From: Shewanella carassii
GTDB taxonomy: Bacteria; Pseudomonadota; Gammaproteobacteria; Enterobacterales; Shewanellaceae
Length of the DNA stretch: 64,000 bases
NCBI RefSeq assembly: GCF_002777975.1
Contig: NZ_NGVS01000023.1
Span: 7,700 to 71,699 of the forward strand
Direction: 5' to 3'
Shown: positions 28,995-38,070 of the stretch, piece after piece
How the letters are laid out: every line of letters begins with the position of its first letter
Numbering within the stretch: the stretch's first letter is position 1
Program-made: the position numbers and the translations under genes
Notes under the pieces: generated by a model
Told to the model about the DNA's origin: nothing
Database searches by the model: none
Seen by the model: the letters and a program-made list of their open reading frames with translations, nothing else

Positions 28995-31598
28995 TTAATC
29001 GCGATAGGCATCGCCGTAGAAGCTTGCCAGCAATAAAGCTTTCAGTTCACTGATCAGGGGATACCTGGGGTTGGCGCCTGTACACTGATCATCAAAAGCA
29101 TCTTCAGCCAGTTCATCGAGCTTATCCAAGAAGTCGGCTTCTGTGACACCGGCTTCCTGAATCGACCCCGGGATCCCCAAAGCCAGCTTCAACTGCTCGA
29201 TTTTGGCTATCAAACGCTCGACTTTTTCAGCGTCACTCAGCGAAGCGTCTGTCAGTTTGAGGTGATCGGCAATGGCGGCATAACGGCAGAGCGCCTTGGG
29301 CCTGTCATACTGACTGAAGGCGGCTTGCTTGGTCGGCAGGTCGGTGGCGTTGAAACGGATGACATTGCTTATGAGTAGTGCATTGGCCAAACCGTGGGGC
29401 AGATGGAATTCGGCGCCCAGTTTGTGGGCCATAGAGTGACATATGCCCAGGAAAGCGTTGGCAAAGGCGATACCGGCAATAGTGGCGCCGTTGTGCACTT
29501 TTTCCCGGGCAATCGGCGCCGCGGCGCCTTCTTCATAGGCTTTGGGCAGGTGCTCAACCAGAAGACTCAAGGCTTGCAATGCCTGGCCGTCACTGTACTC
29601 ATTGGCCATCACGCTGACATAGGCTTCCAAGGCATGGGTAATGGCATCTATCCCGCCAAAGGCGGTTAAGGACTTGGGCATGTTCATCACCAGGTTGGGA
29701 TCCACAATCGCCATGTTGGGGGTCAGTTCATAATCTGCGATGGGATACTTGGCACCTGTCTGCTCATCAGTCACCACGGCAAATGGTGTGACTTCAGAGC
29801 CTGTGCCCGACGTGGTGGGGATAGCGACCATCTTGGCCTTGCGCCCAAGTTTGGGGAACTTGTAAATACGTTTACGAATATCCATGAAACGCAGCGCCAG
29901 ATCGGCAAAGTCCACCTGAGGATGTTCATACATCACCCAGATGATCTTGGCAGCGTCCATAGGGGAGCCGCCGCCAAGGGCGATGATCACATCCGGTTGG
30001 AAACTCTCGGCCACCTTGGTGCCGGCGCGAACCACAGCCAGGGTAGGATCGGCCTCCACTTCATAAAACACTTCGGTATCCAGCCCCAAGCCTTTGAGGA
30101 TTTTGATGGTTTCATCGCAGTAGCCGTTATTGAACAGAAACTTGTCTGTCACTATCAAGGCGCGGCGTTTGTCGGCCAACTCTTCCAGTGCTATGGGAAG
30201 ACTGCCGCGGCGGAAATAGATGGAGGATGGAAGCTTGTGCCACAGCATATTCTCGGCCCTCTTGGCGACGGTTTTCTTGTTGATAAGATGACTCGGGCCC
30301 ACATTCTCCGAAATCGAGTTCCCCCCCCAGGAGCCACAGCCCAAGGTGAGGGAGGGCGCCAGTTTGAAGTTATAGAGATCGCCAATCCCGCCTTGAGATG
30401 CCGGGGTATTGATCAGAATTCGAGCGGTTTTCATCCGCTCACCGAAACGCTTGACCCGCTGCACCTGGGTATCTTGATCGGTATAGAGTCCAGAGGTATG
30501 ACCGATACCACCGAGTTTCACCAAGGCATCGGCCTTATCCAGCGCCTCATCAAAGTCTTTGGCGCGGTACATACCAAGCAGCGGTGAAAGTTTTTCATGG
30601 GCAAAGGCTTCGGCTTCGGTGATTTCATCCACCTCACCGATCAGTACCTTGGTCCAGCTCGGCACGCTGAAGCCAGCCATTTCGGCAATGCGCGCCGCAC
30701 TCTGGCCAACAATGGCGGCATTGAGAGCGCCATCTTTGAGGATAACCTGTTTCACCGCAAGGCATTCTTCGTCATTGAGCAGGTAACCGCCATGATGAGC
30801 AAAACGCTCCCGCACGGCTTGATAGACGCTGTCGAGCACCACCACCGCTTGTTCAGAGGCGCATACCACACCGTTATCAAAGGTTTTTGACATCAATATG
30901 GAAGCCACCGCCCGTTTGATATCCGCGGTTTCATCGATAACCACAGGAGTGTTACCTGCGCCGACACCGATAGCCGGTTTCCCGGAAGAGTAGGCGGCTT
31001 TCACCATACCCGGGCCGCCGGTGGCCAGTATGAGATTTATCTTTTCGTGGGTCATCAGATGATTGGAGAGTGCGACACTGGGTTCATCTATCCAGCCTAT
31101 GATGTCCTCGGGGGCCCCAGCCTTGATGGCGGCATCCAGTACTATTCGGGCGGCCGCGACTGTGGATGCCTTGGCTCTGGGATGCGGGGAGAAGACGATG
31201 GCATTACGGGTTTTCAGGCTGATAAGCGCCTTGAAGATAGCGGTGGAGGTTGGGTTGGTTGTCGGTACTATGCCGCAGATAATCCCCACGGGTTCGGCAA
31301 TGGTGATGGTGCCGAAGGTGTCGTCTTCTTCCAGAATGCCGCAGGTCTTTTCATCCTTGTATTTGTTGTAGATATACTCAGAAGCAAAGTGGTTTTTAAT
31401 CACTTTGTCCTCCAGCACTCCCATGGAGGTTTCGGCGGCGGCCTGTTTCGCCAGCACTATTCTGGCATCGGCGGCTGCCAGCGCGGCGGCGCGAAATATC
31501 TTATCGACTTGCTGCTGACTGAAACCTGCGAATTTCGCCTGAGCCTGGCTGACTCTTTCCAGTAGCAGATCCAGTTCCTGAGTATTGGTGACTTTCAT
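28995..31598 (-). CDS. adhE: Bifunctional acetaldehyde-CoA/alcohol dehydrogenase AdhE
   Basis: An 867-residue fusion enzyme that reduces acetyl-CoA to acetaldehyde and then ethanol, regenerating NAD+ in fermentation. The N-terminal aldehyde dehydrogenase half (about 1-440) has the catalytic Cys in FDNGVVCASEQAVVV near residue 247 and the NAD segment GGPGMVKAAYSSGKPAIGVGAGNTP. The C-terminal iron-dependent half (about 450-867) has ALGGGSPMDAAK and the metal His residues in FLGICHSMAHKLGAEFHLPHGLANA. The length is normal. ychE (MarC family) is divergent next door, as in E. coli. A HexR-like palindrome lies about 60 bp upstream, suggesting co-control with the sugar genes at 9-17 kb. Confidence 0.97.
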   Translation of the reverse strand: MKVTNTQELDLLLERVSQAQAKFAGFSQQQVDKIFRAAALAAADARIVLAKQAAAETSMGVLEDKVIKNHFASEYIYNKYKDEKTCGILEEDDTFGTITIAEPVGIICGIVPTTNPTSTAIFKALISLKTRNAIVFSPHPRAKASTVAAARIVLDAAIKAGAPEDIIGWIDEPSVALSNHLMTHEKINLILATGGPGMVKAAYSSGKPAIGVGAGNTPVVIDETADIKRAVASILMSKTFDNGVVCASEQAVVVLDSVYQAVRERFAHHGGYLLNDEECLAVKQVILKDGALNAAIVGQSAARIAEMAGFSVPSWTKVLIGEVDEITEAEAFAHEKLSPLLGMYRAKDFDEALDKADALVKLGGIGHTSGLYTDQDTQVQRVKRFGERMKTARILINTPASQGGIGDLYNFKLAPSLTLGCGSWGGNSISENVGPSHLINKKTVAKRAENMLWHKLPSSIYFRRGSLPIALEELADKRRALIVTDKFLFNNGYCDETIKILKGLGLDTEVFYEVEADPTLAVVRAGTKVAESFQPDVIIALGGGSPMDAAKIIWVMYEHPQVDFADLALRFMDIRKRIYKFPKLGRKAKMVAIPTTSGTGSEVTPFAVVTDEQTGAKYPIADYELTPNMAIVDPNLVMNMPKSLTAFGGIDAITHALEAYVSVMANEYSDGQALQALSLLVEHLPKAYEEGAAAPIAREKVHNGATIAGIAFANAFLGICHSMAHKLGAEFHLPHGLANALLISNVIRFNATDLPTKQAAFSQYDRPKALCRYAAIADHLKLTDASLSDAEKVERLIAKIEQLKLALGIPGSIQEAGVTEADFLDKLDELAEDAFDDQCTGANPRYPLISELKALLLASFYGDAYRD

Positions 31599-31940
31599 AA
31601 TCAGTTTCCCGTAAAAAAATTTAACAAAGGCTCATCTTGGTTAAATTCTCTTACATGAAATAAAATTACAACCAAATAGGGCCGTCAACTGTGATCTTGG
31701 CCACGAACAGCGGGATTTTCTGTAATCAAAGTACGCTTGAACTGCATGATATGGCGTTTTGGGGCGTGGCTAGAGTGAATTATGGCGGCGAATTGGCTTT
31801 ATTGGTATTACGAAAATTTATTCGAAGATGTGACCAGTAATAGAAAATCTCATTTCTGGGGTTTGTTAACTTAGAGTAGAGTATGCACCGTCTCAAGCTA
31901 CTGTTTCCCAGTGAATTCCCAACACTGGAAGGATACTAAA
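31599..31940. promoter_or_regulatory. adhE-ychE divergent intergenic region
   Basis: 342 bp without a gene. It holds a strong HexR-like palindrome near adhE (31656-31670) and a weak CRP-like TGTGATC-type half site near 31690. No other known element was recognised. Confidence 0.5.
31656..31670. promoter_or_regulatory. HexR-type operator upstream of adhE
   Basis: TGAAATAAAATTACA matches 13 of 15 positions of the HexR palindrome TGTAATTAAATTACA. It lies 58-72 bp upstream of the adhE ATG. This is the best match of the HexR-like sites in the window. Confidence 0.7.
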
Positions 31941-32573
31941 TTGGATTTGACCCTATACGTTAAATTTTTCCTCGGATTGGTGGCTATCATCAACCCGGTG
32001 GGCCTGTTACCGGTATTTGTCAGCCTAACCAGTCACCAGACTGAGGTTGAACGCAATCATACTGCCAAGGTGTCCAACTTTGCTGTAGTGATTATTCTGT
32101 TAGTCACCACAGTGGCGGGACAGTACATATTGAATATGTTCAGTATTTCGCTGTCGGCGTTCAGAATTGCCGGTGGTACGCTAATTGCGATTATTGCCAT
32201 GTCCATGTTGCAGGGAAAGCTTGGCGAGGTGAAACGCAACCAGGAAGAAGACAGGGAAGCCTCGGCGATGGAATCTGTTGCCGTTGTTCCTTTGGCCTTG
32301 CCTTTGATGGCTGGTCCAGGTGCCATCAGTTCAGTTATTGTGTTTGCTGCCGAGCATAAAGGCTTGGCCAATTTACTAGGAATGTCGATAACCGTTGTCA
32401 TTTTTGGGCTTGTGAGTTTCGCCTTGTTCAGAATGGCATCGGTGATCAATAAGCTCCTGGGTAAGACAGGGATCAACGTGATCACTCGTTTGATGGGGCT
32501 GTTAATGCTCTCTATTGGTATTGAAGTGATTGCCGATGGTTTTAAAGGTTTATTTCCGAGCTTAATCGGATAG
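31941..32573 (+). CDS. ychE: MarC-family integral membrane protein, YchE-like
   Basis: A 210-residue membrane protein of the MarC/YchE family with about six helices. The first is VKFFLGLVAIINPVGLLPVFVSL, and the family motif PLALPLMAGPGAISSVIV lies near residue 115. The family was once linked to antibiotic resistance and is now listed as a putative amino-acid exporter; transport activity is unproven. I chose the TTG at 31941, because AAGGA lies seven bases upstream and the protein then begins MDLTLYVKFFLGLV, as homologues do. A GTG ten codons earlier is less likely. The neighbour adhE is conserved from E. coli. Confidence 0.82.
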   Translation: MDLTLYVKFFLGLVAIINPVGLLPVFVSLTSHQTEVERNHTAKVSNFAVVIILLVTTVAGQYILNMFSISLSAFRIAGGTLIAIIAMSMLQGKLGEVKRNQEEDREASAMESVAVVPLALPLMAGPGAISSVIVFAAEHKGLANLLGMSITVVIFGLVSFALFRMASVINKLLGKTGINVITRLMGLLMLSIGIEVIADGFKGLFPSLIG

Positions 32574-32602
32574 GCTCTTGAACTTCATCCAGCCTTGAAA
32601 GT

Positions 32603-32631
32603 AAGCCCTGCCTTGAAAGCGGGGCTTTTTG
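32603..32631 (+). terminator. Intrinsic terminator of ychE
   Basis: AAGCCCTGC (32603-32611) pairs with GCGGGGCTT (32619-32627) with one G-T wobble around CTTGAAA; the T run extends to 32630. Confidence 0.82.
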
Positions 32632-32710
32632 TTAAGGTCACTTTTGGTCTTGATGGTTTGAACTCAGCTTCTCTATAGTTCAATGGTTATTGGTCAGAAA
32701 GGTTTGCGGT

Positions 32711-32770
32711 ATTGTGAATGGGTTAGCCGTGTCTTAAGACGACGCACTGTTTCTGGTTTAAATTCACAAT
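32711..32770. repeat. 60-bp inverted-repeat element between ychE and fadE
   Basis: ATTGTGAAT (32711-32719) and ATTCACAAT (32762-32770) are perfect 9-bp complements bounding 42 bp that contain the palindrome GTCTTAAGAC (32731-32740). It is separate from the terminators on both sides. It might be a small miniature repeat or an RNA hairpin. Confidence 0.4.
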
Positions 32771-32779
32771 GACAGGATC

Positions 32780-32808
32780 AAAAAAAGGCCCAACGATAAG
32801 TTGGGCCT
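32780..32808 (-). terminator. Intrinsic terminator of fadE
   Basis: AGGCCCAAC (32786-32794) pairs with GTTGGGCCT (32800-32808) around GATAA. On the minus strand seven T residues follow. It lies about 35 bp after the fadE stop codon. Confidence 0.88.
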
Positions 32809-32841
32809 CATTGGGGCTACTCCATTACGAATCACGCGCTA

Positions 32842-35292
32842 TTAAGCGGCTTGCTCTTCGCGATTTTCCGGCTCCAGGCTCTGGGCCTTGAGTTCGGCGG
32901 GGTCAAAGTCATCCACGTTGATGGACTTCATTCGGCCGATTTCAGCGCGCTCCAGCAGGGCCACTTCAGCATCGCTCAGAACACCCAGCGCCTTGCCTTC
33001 TGCGGCCACTTTATCCAGCCACATGAAGGGTAGACGTTTGCCGGCAGCCTTACAGACTTTGTCATACAAGGGCTCTACCGCCAGTATGTCTTTGAAGGTC
33101 TGTTCCTGAATACCTACGGCATTGTTGTCGCAGGCTTCCCAGAATTGTCCCTTACCCAGACGGTCACGGCTGGCACAAGGGGTCTGCATTATCTTGGCTA
33201 CCTTGTGGTCCAACACATCACTTGGGCGCTTCAGTGGTCGACCGAAGGGGAACAACACCAGGCGCAGCACGCCGCCTAGGCCAGCAGGGAAGTTATCCAG
33301 CAGCTCATCCAGAGAAGACTGCAGCTTGTAGAGCGCGTCTTCAACCGCCCACTGTACCAGTGGCAGATCTTCACTCTGACGGCCTTCATCCTGATAACGC
33401 TTGAGGGTTGCCGATGCCAGATACAGCTGGCTGAGCAAGTCACCCAGGCGGGCAGAGATCCGCTCCTTACGTTTGAGGTTACCCCCTAAGGTCGCCATCG
33501 CCAGATCCGACAGCAAGGCCAGGTTGGCACTGAAGCGGTTCATATGCTGATAGTAACGCTTGGTCTTGTCGGCAAAAGGCGCATTGGAGAAGCGACTGCC
33601 GGTGAGGCCCATCCACAGACTGCGGATAAAATTACTTGTGGTAAAGCCGATATGGCCAAACAGCGCCGCATCAAAGTTATTCAAGCCGCGGTTTACGTCG
33701 CTATCAAAGGCCGACTCCATCTCTGCCAGCACATATGGATGGCAGCGAATGGCACCTTGACCATAGATGATCATGGAGCGGGTCAGAATGTTGGCCCCTT
33801 CAACCGTGATGGCGATAGGTGCCGCTTGATATCCGCGTCCCAGATAGTTGTTGGGGCCAAGACATACCCCTTTACCACCGTGAATATCCATGGCGTCGAT
33901 AACGCATTTCTGCATTCTGTCGGTCAGGTGATATTTGACTATCGCCGAGATGACGGAAGGCTTTTCACCCAGATCAATACCTGTGGTGGTCAAGGAGGTT
34001 ACAGCGTCCATCAGGTAGGCGTTACCGCCGATACGCGCCATTGGCTCTTCAATGCCTTCCAGCTTACCGATAGGCAGCTTGAACTGACGACGAATGCGGG
34101 CATAGGCACCGGTTGCCAAAGCCGCGGTTTTAACGCCACCGGCTGAGTTGGAGGGCAGGGTGATGCCGCGGCCAACCGACAGGCATTCCACCAGCATGCG
34201 CCAGCCTTGTCCCGCCATTTTCGGGCCACCTATGATAAAGCTCAGAGGGACAAACACCTCCTTGCCTCGGGTAGGACCATTTTGGAACATACAGTTGAGC
34301 GGGAAGTGGCGACGGCCGGTTTCCACACCTTCAACATCGGTCGGGATCAAGGCGCAGGTAATGCCCAGCTCTTCCTTATCGCCAAGCAGATGCTCGGGAT
34401 CTTTAAGCTTGAATGCCAACCCCAAAACTGTGGCAACAGGTGCCAGGGTGATATAGCGCTTGTTCCAGGTTAGTTTCATCCCCAGTACTTCTTCACCTTG
34501 CCATTGGCCTTTGCAGACCACACCGAAATCCGGAATGGCACCGGCATCTGAACCGGCCTCAGGACTGGTCAGGGCAAAGCAGGGAACTTCCAAACCTTTG
34601 GCCAGGCGGGGCAGGTAGTGATCCTGCTGCTCCGGGGTACCATAGTGCTGCAGCAGTTCGCCCGGGCCCAGTGAGTTGGGCACACCTACGGTCGAGGCCA
34701 GTTCACTGCTGACACCGGCCAGCTTTTGCAGTACCCGGGATTGGGCGTAGGCAGAGAATTCCAGACCACCGTACTTCTTCTTGATGATCATCGCAAAGAA
34801 GCCTTTGTCTTTGAGGAACTGCCATACTTCGGCAGGCAAGTCCGCCAATTGATGGGAAACCATATGCTGGTTAACCATGCGGCAGACTTCCTCCACAGGT
34901 CCTTCCAGGAAGGCATGTTCTTCGGCGCTCAGACGGGCAACCGGATAGTTGTGCAGCTTCTTCCAGTTGGGATTACCGGCGAAGAGATCGGCTTCCCACC
35001 AGGTAGTACCGGCTTCAATCGCCTCTTTTTCGGTGGAAGACATCTCCGGCATGATGCCGCGATAGAGTTTAAGTAATGGCCGGGTTATCACACTCTGCCT
35101 GAAGGCACTCAGGTTCAGCGGCAGGGCAATAACCAGGAAAATTATCCAGCTAATCAGTCCAGTTACATCCAGCAGGCTGCCTGCTGCCATGACCACTGCG
35201 GCGGCTATGGTTGCGGTCAGCAGGGATACTCTGAGGTACGCTGCTGCTCCTAAAACCAAGAGCAATGCCAGGATCCATAGTAGGGTAGTCAC
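32842..35292 (-). CDS. fadE: Acyl-CoA dehydrogenase FadE
   Basis: An 816-residue enzyme very close to E. coli FadE in length and sequence; it catalyses the first step of fatty-acid beta-oxidation. Two or three N-terminal membrane helices ([17 protein letters not shown] and following) anchor it. The core has [52 protein letters not shown] and [26 protein letters not shown]. The family C-terminus ends [11 protein letters not shown]. The start is GTG at 35292, with GGAG eight bases upstream. Upstream lie a CRP-like site and an AAAC-N4-GTTT palindrome of PsrA type. It is divergent from yafJ; in E. coli fadE and yafJ are also near neighbours. Confidence 0.96.
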   Translation of the reverse strand: MTTLLWILALLLVLGAAAYLRVSLLTATIAAAVVMAAGSLLDVTGLISWIIFLVIALPLNLSAFRQSVITRPLLKLYRGIMPEMSSTEKEAIEAGTTWWEADLFAGNPNWKKLHNYPVARLSAEEHAFLEGPVEEVCRMVNQHMVSHQLADLPAEVWQFLKDKGFFAMIIKKKYGGLEFSAYAQSRVLQKLAGVSSELASTVGVPNSLGPGELLQHYGTPEQQDHYLPRLAKGLEVPCFALTSPEAGSDAGAIPDFGVVCKGQWQGEEVLGMKLTWNKRYITLAPVATVLGLAFKLKDPEHLLGDKEELGITCALIPTDVEGVETGRRHFPLNCMFQNGPTRGKEVFVPLSFIIGGPKMAGQGWRMLVECLSVGRGITLPSNSAGGVKTAALATGAYARIRRQFKLPIGKLEGIEEPMARIGGNAYLMDAVTSLTTTGIDLGEKPSVISAIVKYHLTDRMQKCVIDAMDIHGGKGVCLGPNNYLGRGYQAAPIAITVEGANILTRSMIIYGQGAIRCHPYVLAEMESAFDSDVNRGLNNFDAALFGHIGFTTSNFIRSLWMGLTGSRFSNAPFADKTKRYYQHMNRFSANLALLSDLAMATLGGNLKRKERISARLGDLLSQLYLASATLKRYQDEGRQSEDLPLVQWAVEDALYKLQSSLDELLDNFPAGLGGVLRLVLFPFGRPLKRPSDVLDHKVAKIMQTPCASRDRLGKGQFWEACDNNAVGIQEQTFKDILAVEPLYDKVCKAAGKRLPFMWLDKVAAEGKALGVLSDAEVALLERAEIGRMKSINVDDFDPAELKAQSLEPENREEQAA

Positions 35293-35349
35293 TGTTTGTT
35301 CTCCTTAATAAAACGACCACTTTATTCAGTGTAGAACGCCTCACTTGAG

Positions 35350-35365
35350 AGCGATCAAGATCACA
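35350..35365. promoter_or_regulatory. CRP-like site upstream of fadE
   Basis: AGCGATCAAGATCACA fits TGTGA-N6-TCACA at eight of ten arm positions, with a perfect right half. It lies 58-73 bp upstream of the fadE start. Control by a cAMP receptor protein is inferred from the match only. Confidence 0.5.
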
Positions 35366-35434
35366 ATTATAGTGTGTGGTCAGACCTGTGTCGCAATAAA
35401 ATTAAACCTAAGCGAAATCGAATACAAGCATTTT

Positions 35435-35450
35435 TCAAACAATTGTTTAA
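35435..35450. promoter_or_regulatory. PsrA-type operator between fadE and yafJ
   Basis: TCAAACAATTGTTTAA contains the palindrome CAAAC-AATT-GTTTA, matching AAAC-N4-GTTT as at the psrA promoter (6393-6411). It is about 143 bp upstream of fadE and about 95 bp upstream of yafJ. Confidence 0.6.
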
Positions 35451-35544
35451 ATTTTTTATTGCAAGCAATAATTCCCCTGCCGACACGGCTTGGCTACAAT
35501 GCCGCAGATAATGAAATAACAGATTCAGTGACAGGAAAAACAAG

Positions 35545-36345
35545 ATGTGTGAGCTGCTGGCGATGAGTGCCAATGTGCCAACGGATATTGTCTTCAGCTT
35601 TACCGGGCTGGCGGAGCGAGGCGGGGTGACCGGCCCCCATGTGGATGGTTGGGGGATCACCTTTTATGAAGGCAAGGGCAGCCGCACCTTCAAAGATGCC
35701 AGCCCCAGCAGCCAGTCCCATGTGGCAAGCCTTATCAAGTCATACCCGATCAAGAGTGAAGTGGTGGTCAGCCATATTCGGCAGGCCAACCGCGGTGAAG
35801 TCTCGTTGGAAAATACCCACCCCTTTACCCGCGAGCTTTGGGGCCGCTACTGGACCTATGCCCACAACGGCCAGTTGTCTGACTATGAACAGAAGTTTCA
35901 AAGCGGCCGCTTTCAGGCCGTGGGTGACACAGACAGTGAGCAGGCCTTTTGCTGGATAATGAGCCGCCTGGTCGAGCGTTTCGGCGAATCCGAGCCGGAC
36001 GATATTTTGCCCGTGTTTGAATATGTGGCCCAGCTTGCCGAGGAGATCCGCACTCTAGGGGTGTTTAATATGATCCTCAGCGATGGCCGTTATCTGATGA
36101 GTTATTGCAGCAATAACCTCTGTTATATCACCCGCCGGGCGCCCTTTGGCCGGGCGCAGCTGATAGACACGGATGTGGTGATTGATTTCGACACCCAGAC
36201 CACCCCCAAGGATGTGGTCACTGTCATAGCCACCCGGCCGCTGACCGGCAATGAAAACTGGCAGCTATTGGCGCCGGGGGACTGGAAATTATTCCGTCTT
36301 GGCGAGCTGGTTATTGACTTCCGAGCCCAGGCTCAGCTTGGCTAA
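35545..36345 (+). CDS. yafJ: Class II glutamine amidotransferase YafJ
   Basis: A 266-residue Ntn-type glutamine amidotransferase. The catalytic Cys follows the initiator Met (MCELLAMSANVPTD), as the class requires after Met removal. Other class II residues are HIRQANRGEVSLENTHPF, the WTYAHNGQL stretch near residue 108 and TDSEQAFCW near 130. It aligns with E. coli YafJ throughout. No synthase domain is attached, so the amide acceptor is unknown. The last 57 bp overlap the convergent DUF3108 gene. Confidence 0.92.
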   Translation: MCELLAMSANVPTDIVFSFTGLAERGGVTGPHVDGWGITFYEGKGSRTFKDASPSSQSHVASLIKSYPIKSEVVVSHIRQANRGEVSLENTHPFTRELWGRYWTYAHNGQLSDYEQKFQSGRFQAVGDTDSEQAFCWIMSRLVERFGESEPDDILPVFEYVAQLAEEIRTLGVFNMILSDGRYLMSYCSNNLCYITRRAPFGRAQLIDTDVVIDFDTQTTPKDVVTVIATRPLTGNENWQLLAPGDWKLFRLGELVIDFRAQAQLG

Positions 36346-37020
36346 CTTGATATCGAGCTGCTTGCTGCCTGACTCAAAGTGGGTCAGGCGCACCGGCAGC
36401 CAGCCGAGATCCGGTGCCACCCAAACAAAGGTCTGCCGCTTGGTGCTGTCGCGGACCACTTCCAGTTTCACCGTGTTATAAACGCCACTGTCCAGTGTCA
36501 TCCGCTCCTTGCCGACTATCTTGAAACGATAGTCATCTATCTCGTTGTCCTTGACCAGCTCATAGGCCAGTGGCTCCTTGCCGGCGGCGAGATCCAGCCG
36601 AAACTGCAGTTGTACCATCAGGGCATCGTAGAGGGCGCCTGAGTAGTCCAGCTTGCTCTTTTCATCCTTGTAGCGACTGAAAATTTTGCCCTGCTCCTTG
36701 GCAAAGGCTATCTGCTCATTGAAGTTGGGGCCAGTGCCGGTTCGCTGATGGCTGAAGCGCAGCGGCGTCAACTGACCATCCTGATAGGTAAATTCACTGC
36801 GGATATGGCGTTTATCGCTCAGCACCAACAGGCTGAGATCGCTGTCCAACTTGTATTGATAGAAGTCGCCCTCTGGCGGCAACAGCATAAAACGGGCGCC
36901 ACCGAGATTGATTTCGCCATAATTGACCTGATATTCGGCGGTATGGGGTGCCAGGGGGCTGGTCTGCGCCCATAGCGACAAGGGCAGTAACAGCATCAAG
37001 AGTAGAAGTGAACGGATCAA
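36289..37020 (-). CDS. Exported DUF3108 family protein
   Basis: A 243-residue protein with a signal peptide (LLLLMLLLPLSLWAQ, cleavage after about residue 18) and a beta-rich mature domain of the DUF3108 type: AEYQVNYGEINLGGARFML, then YKLDSDLSLLVLSDKRHIRSEF and a C-terminal FVWVAPDLGWLPVRLTHFESG. It probably sits in the periplasm; family function is unknown. I chose TTG 37020, with AGGAG seven bases upstream, which puts the signal peptide at the N-terminus. The longer ORF from 37101 would bury it. The 3' end overlaps yafJ by 57 bp on the other strand. Confidence 0.78.
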   Translation of the reverse strand: MIRSLLLLMLLLPLSLWAQTSPLAPHTAEYQVNYGEINLGGARFMLLPPEGDFYQYKLDSDLSLLVLSDKRHIRSEFTYQDGQLTPLRFSHQRTGTGPNFNEQIAFAKEQGKIFSRYKDEKSKLDYSGALYDALMVQLQFRLDLAAGKEPLAYELVKDNEIDDYRFKIVGKERMTLDSGVYNTVKLEVVRDSTKRQTFVWVAPDLGWLPVRLTHFESGSKQLDIKLAKLSLGSEVNNQLAKTE

Positions 37021-37036
37021 AGGCAGTCTCCTGTGG

Positions 37037-37399
37037 TTAAAACGGCATGGACAAGACCAGAGTGGCCATATCCGGCCGCCACTCATATTCAGACAGGGCA
37101 ATTCTGCCTTGGTTCACTTGTACGCCTTCGCTGCGCAGCAGGCTCATCTGTAGCTGAAACGGATGGGTATCCTTGGCAAAGGAGATTTTCCCCTGACTGT
37201 TGATAACCCTGTGCCAGGGCAGCGCCAGGCTGTCCGGCGCCTGTTTCAGTGCCCGGGAAACATAGCGTGCCCGTCCTGGCAAGCCGGCATAGTCGGCAAT
37301 CTTGCCATAGCTTGCCACCCGACCTTCGGGGATCAGTGCAACTATGTGCCAAATCTTCTGCATTGGACTCAGTGGCGGGGCGCTCGTTTCCGGGGTCAT
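37037..37399 (-). CDS. Alkyltransferase-like protein (ATL)
   Basis: A 120-residue protein of the MGMT fold. The usual active-site PCHRV of O6-alkylguanine transferases reads LPWHRVINSQG near residue 60, with Trp in place of the acceptor Cys. This defines the ATL class: it binds O6-alkylguanine lesions and hands them to nucleotide excision repair without transferring the alkyl group. The helix-turn-helix (EGRVASYGKIADYAGLPGRARYVSRALK) is intact. The start is supported by CAGGAG five bases before ATG. It lies 16 bp upstream of the DUF3108 gene and may be co-transcribed. Confidence 0.9.
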   Translation of the reverse strand: MTPETSAPPLSPMQKIWHIVALIPEGRVASYGKIADYAGLPGRARYVSRALKQAPDSLALPWHRVINSQGKISFAKDTHPFQLQMSLLRSEGVQVNQGRIALSEYEWRPDMATLVLSMPF

Positions 37400-37575
37400 C
37401 TTGGCTCCTGATGCTATTGGCGCAAATTATAATACCATTCCATAGCGGAGGTTACTCACTTGGCAAAAGTGCCATGGCGGCTCTGTGCTGCACACGCAAG
37501 GTTTGCCTTTTGATGCTTTTTCGCCATAATGGCGCCCATTGAACGCCAAGTCGAGTAAATTGAGAATATAACCCT

Positions 37576-38070
37576 ATGGCAATTATGGATATTTTGACGG
37601 TTCCTGATCCCAGGCTCAAGCGTAAAGCCAAGCCTGTCACCGAAATAGAAGCCGTGCAGCCTTTCATCGATGATCTGTTGCAAACCATGTATCACACAGA
37701 CGATGGTATCGGCTTGGCCGCGACCCAGGTGGGCAGCGAACACGCAATAGTCGTCATTGATATCTCAGAAGAGCGCAATCAACCTTTGGTGCTGATCAAT
37801 CCGCAGATCACTGAGTCCAGCGGCGAATTTATCGGTGAAGAGGGCTGTTTGTCCATTCCCGGTTATCGCTCCAAGGTAAAACGCTTCGAGTCGGTCACAG
37901 TCAATTATCTGGATCGCCAGGGCCAAGCCCAGACGCTCCACAGTGATGATTTCCTGGCCATAGTGCTGCAACATGAAATCGATCATCTGCACGGCAAGGT
38001 ATTTATCGAGCATCTCTCCCGCCTTAAACAGGAGATGGCACTGAAGAAGGTGCGTAAGTTTACCGCTTAA
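37576..38070 (+). CDS. def: Peptide deformylase
   Basis: A 164-residue metalloenzyme that removes the formyl group from nascent proteins. All three motifs are intact: GIGLAATQVG near residue 43, EEGCLSIPG near 88 (metal Cys) and QHEIDHLHGKVF near 131 (two metal His and catalytic Glu). The gene is not next to fmt, so this is probably a second deformylase paralogue. The 3' end overlaps the convergent histidine kinase gene by 4 bp. Confidence 0.93.
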   Translation: MAIMDILTVPDPRLKRKAKPVTEIEAVQPFIDDLLQTMYHTDDGIGLAATQVGSEHAIVVIDISEERNQPLVLINPQITESSGEFIGEEGCLSIPGYRSKVKRFESVTVNYLDRQGQAQTLHSDDFLAIVLQHEIDHLHGKVFIEHLSRLKQEMALKKVRKFTA

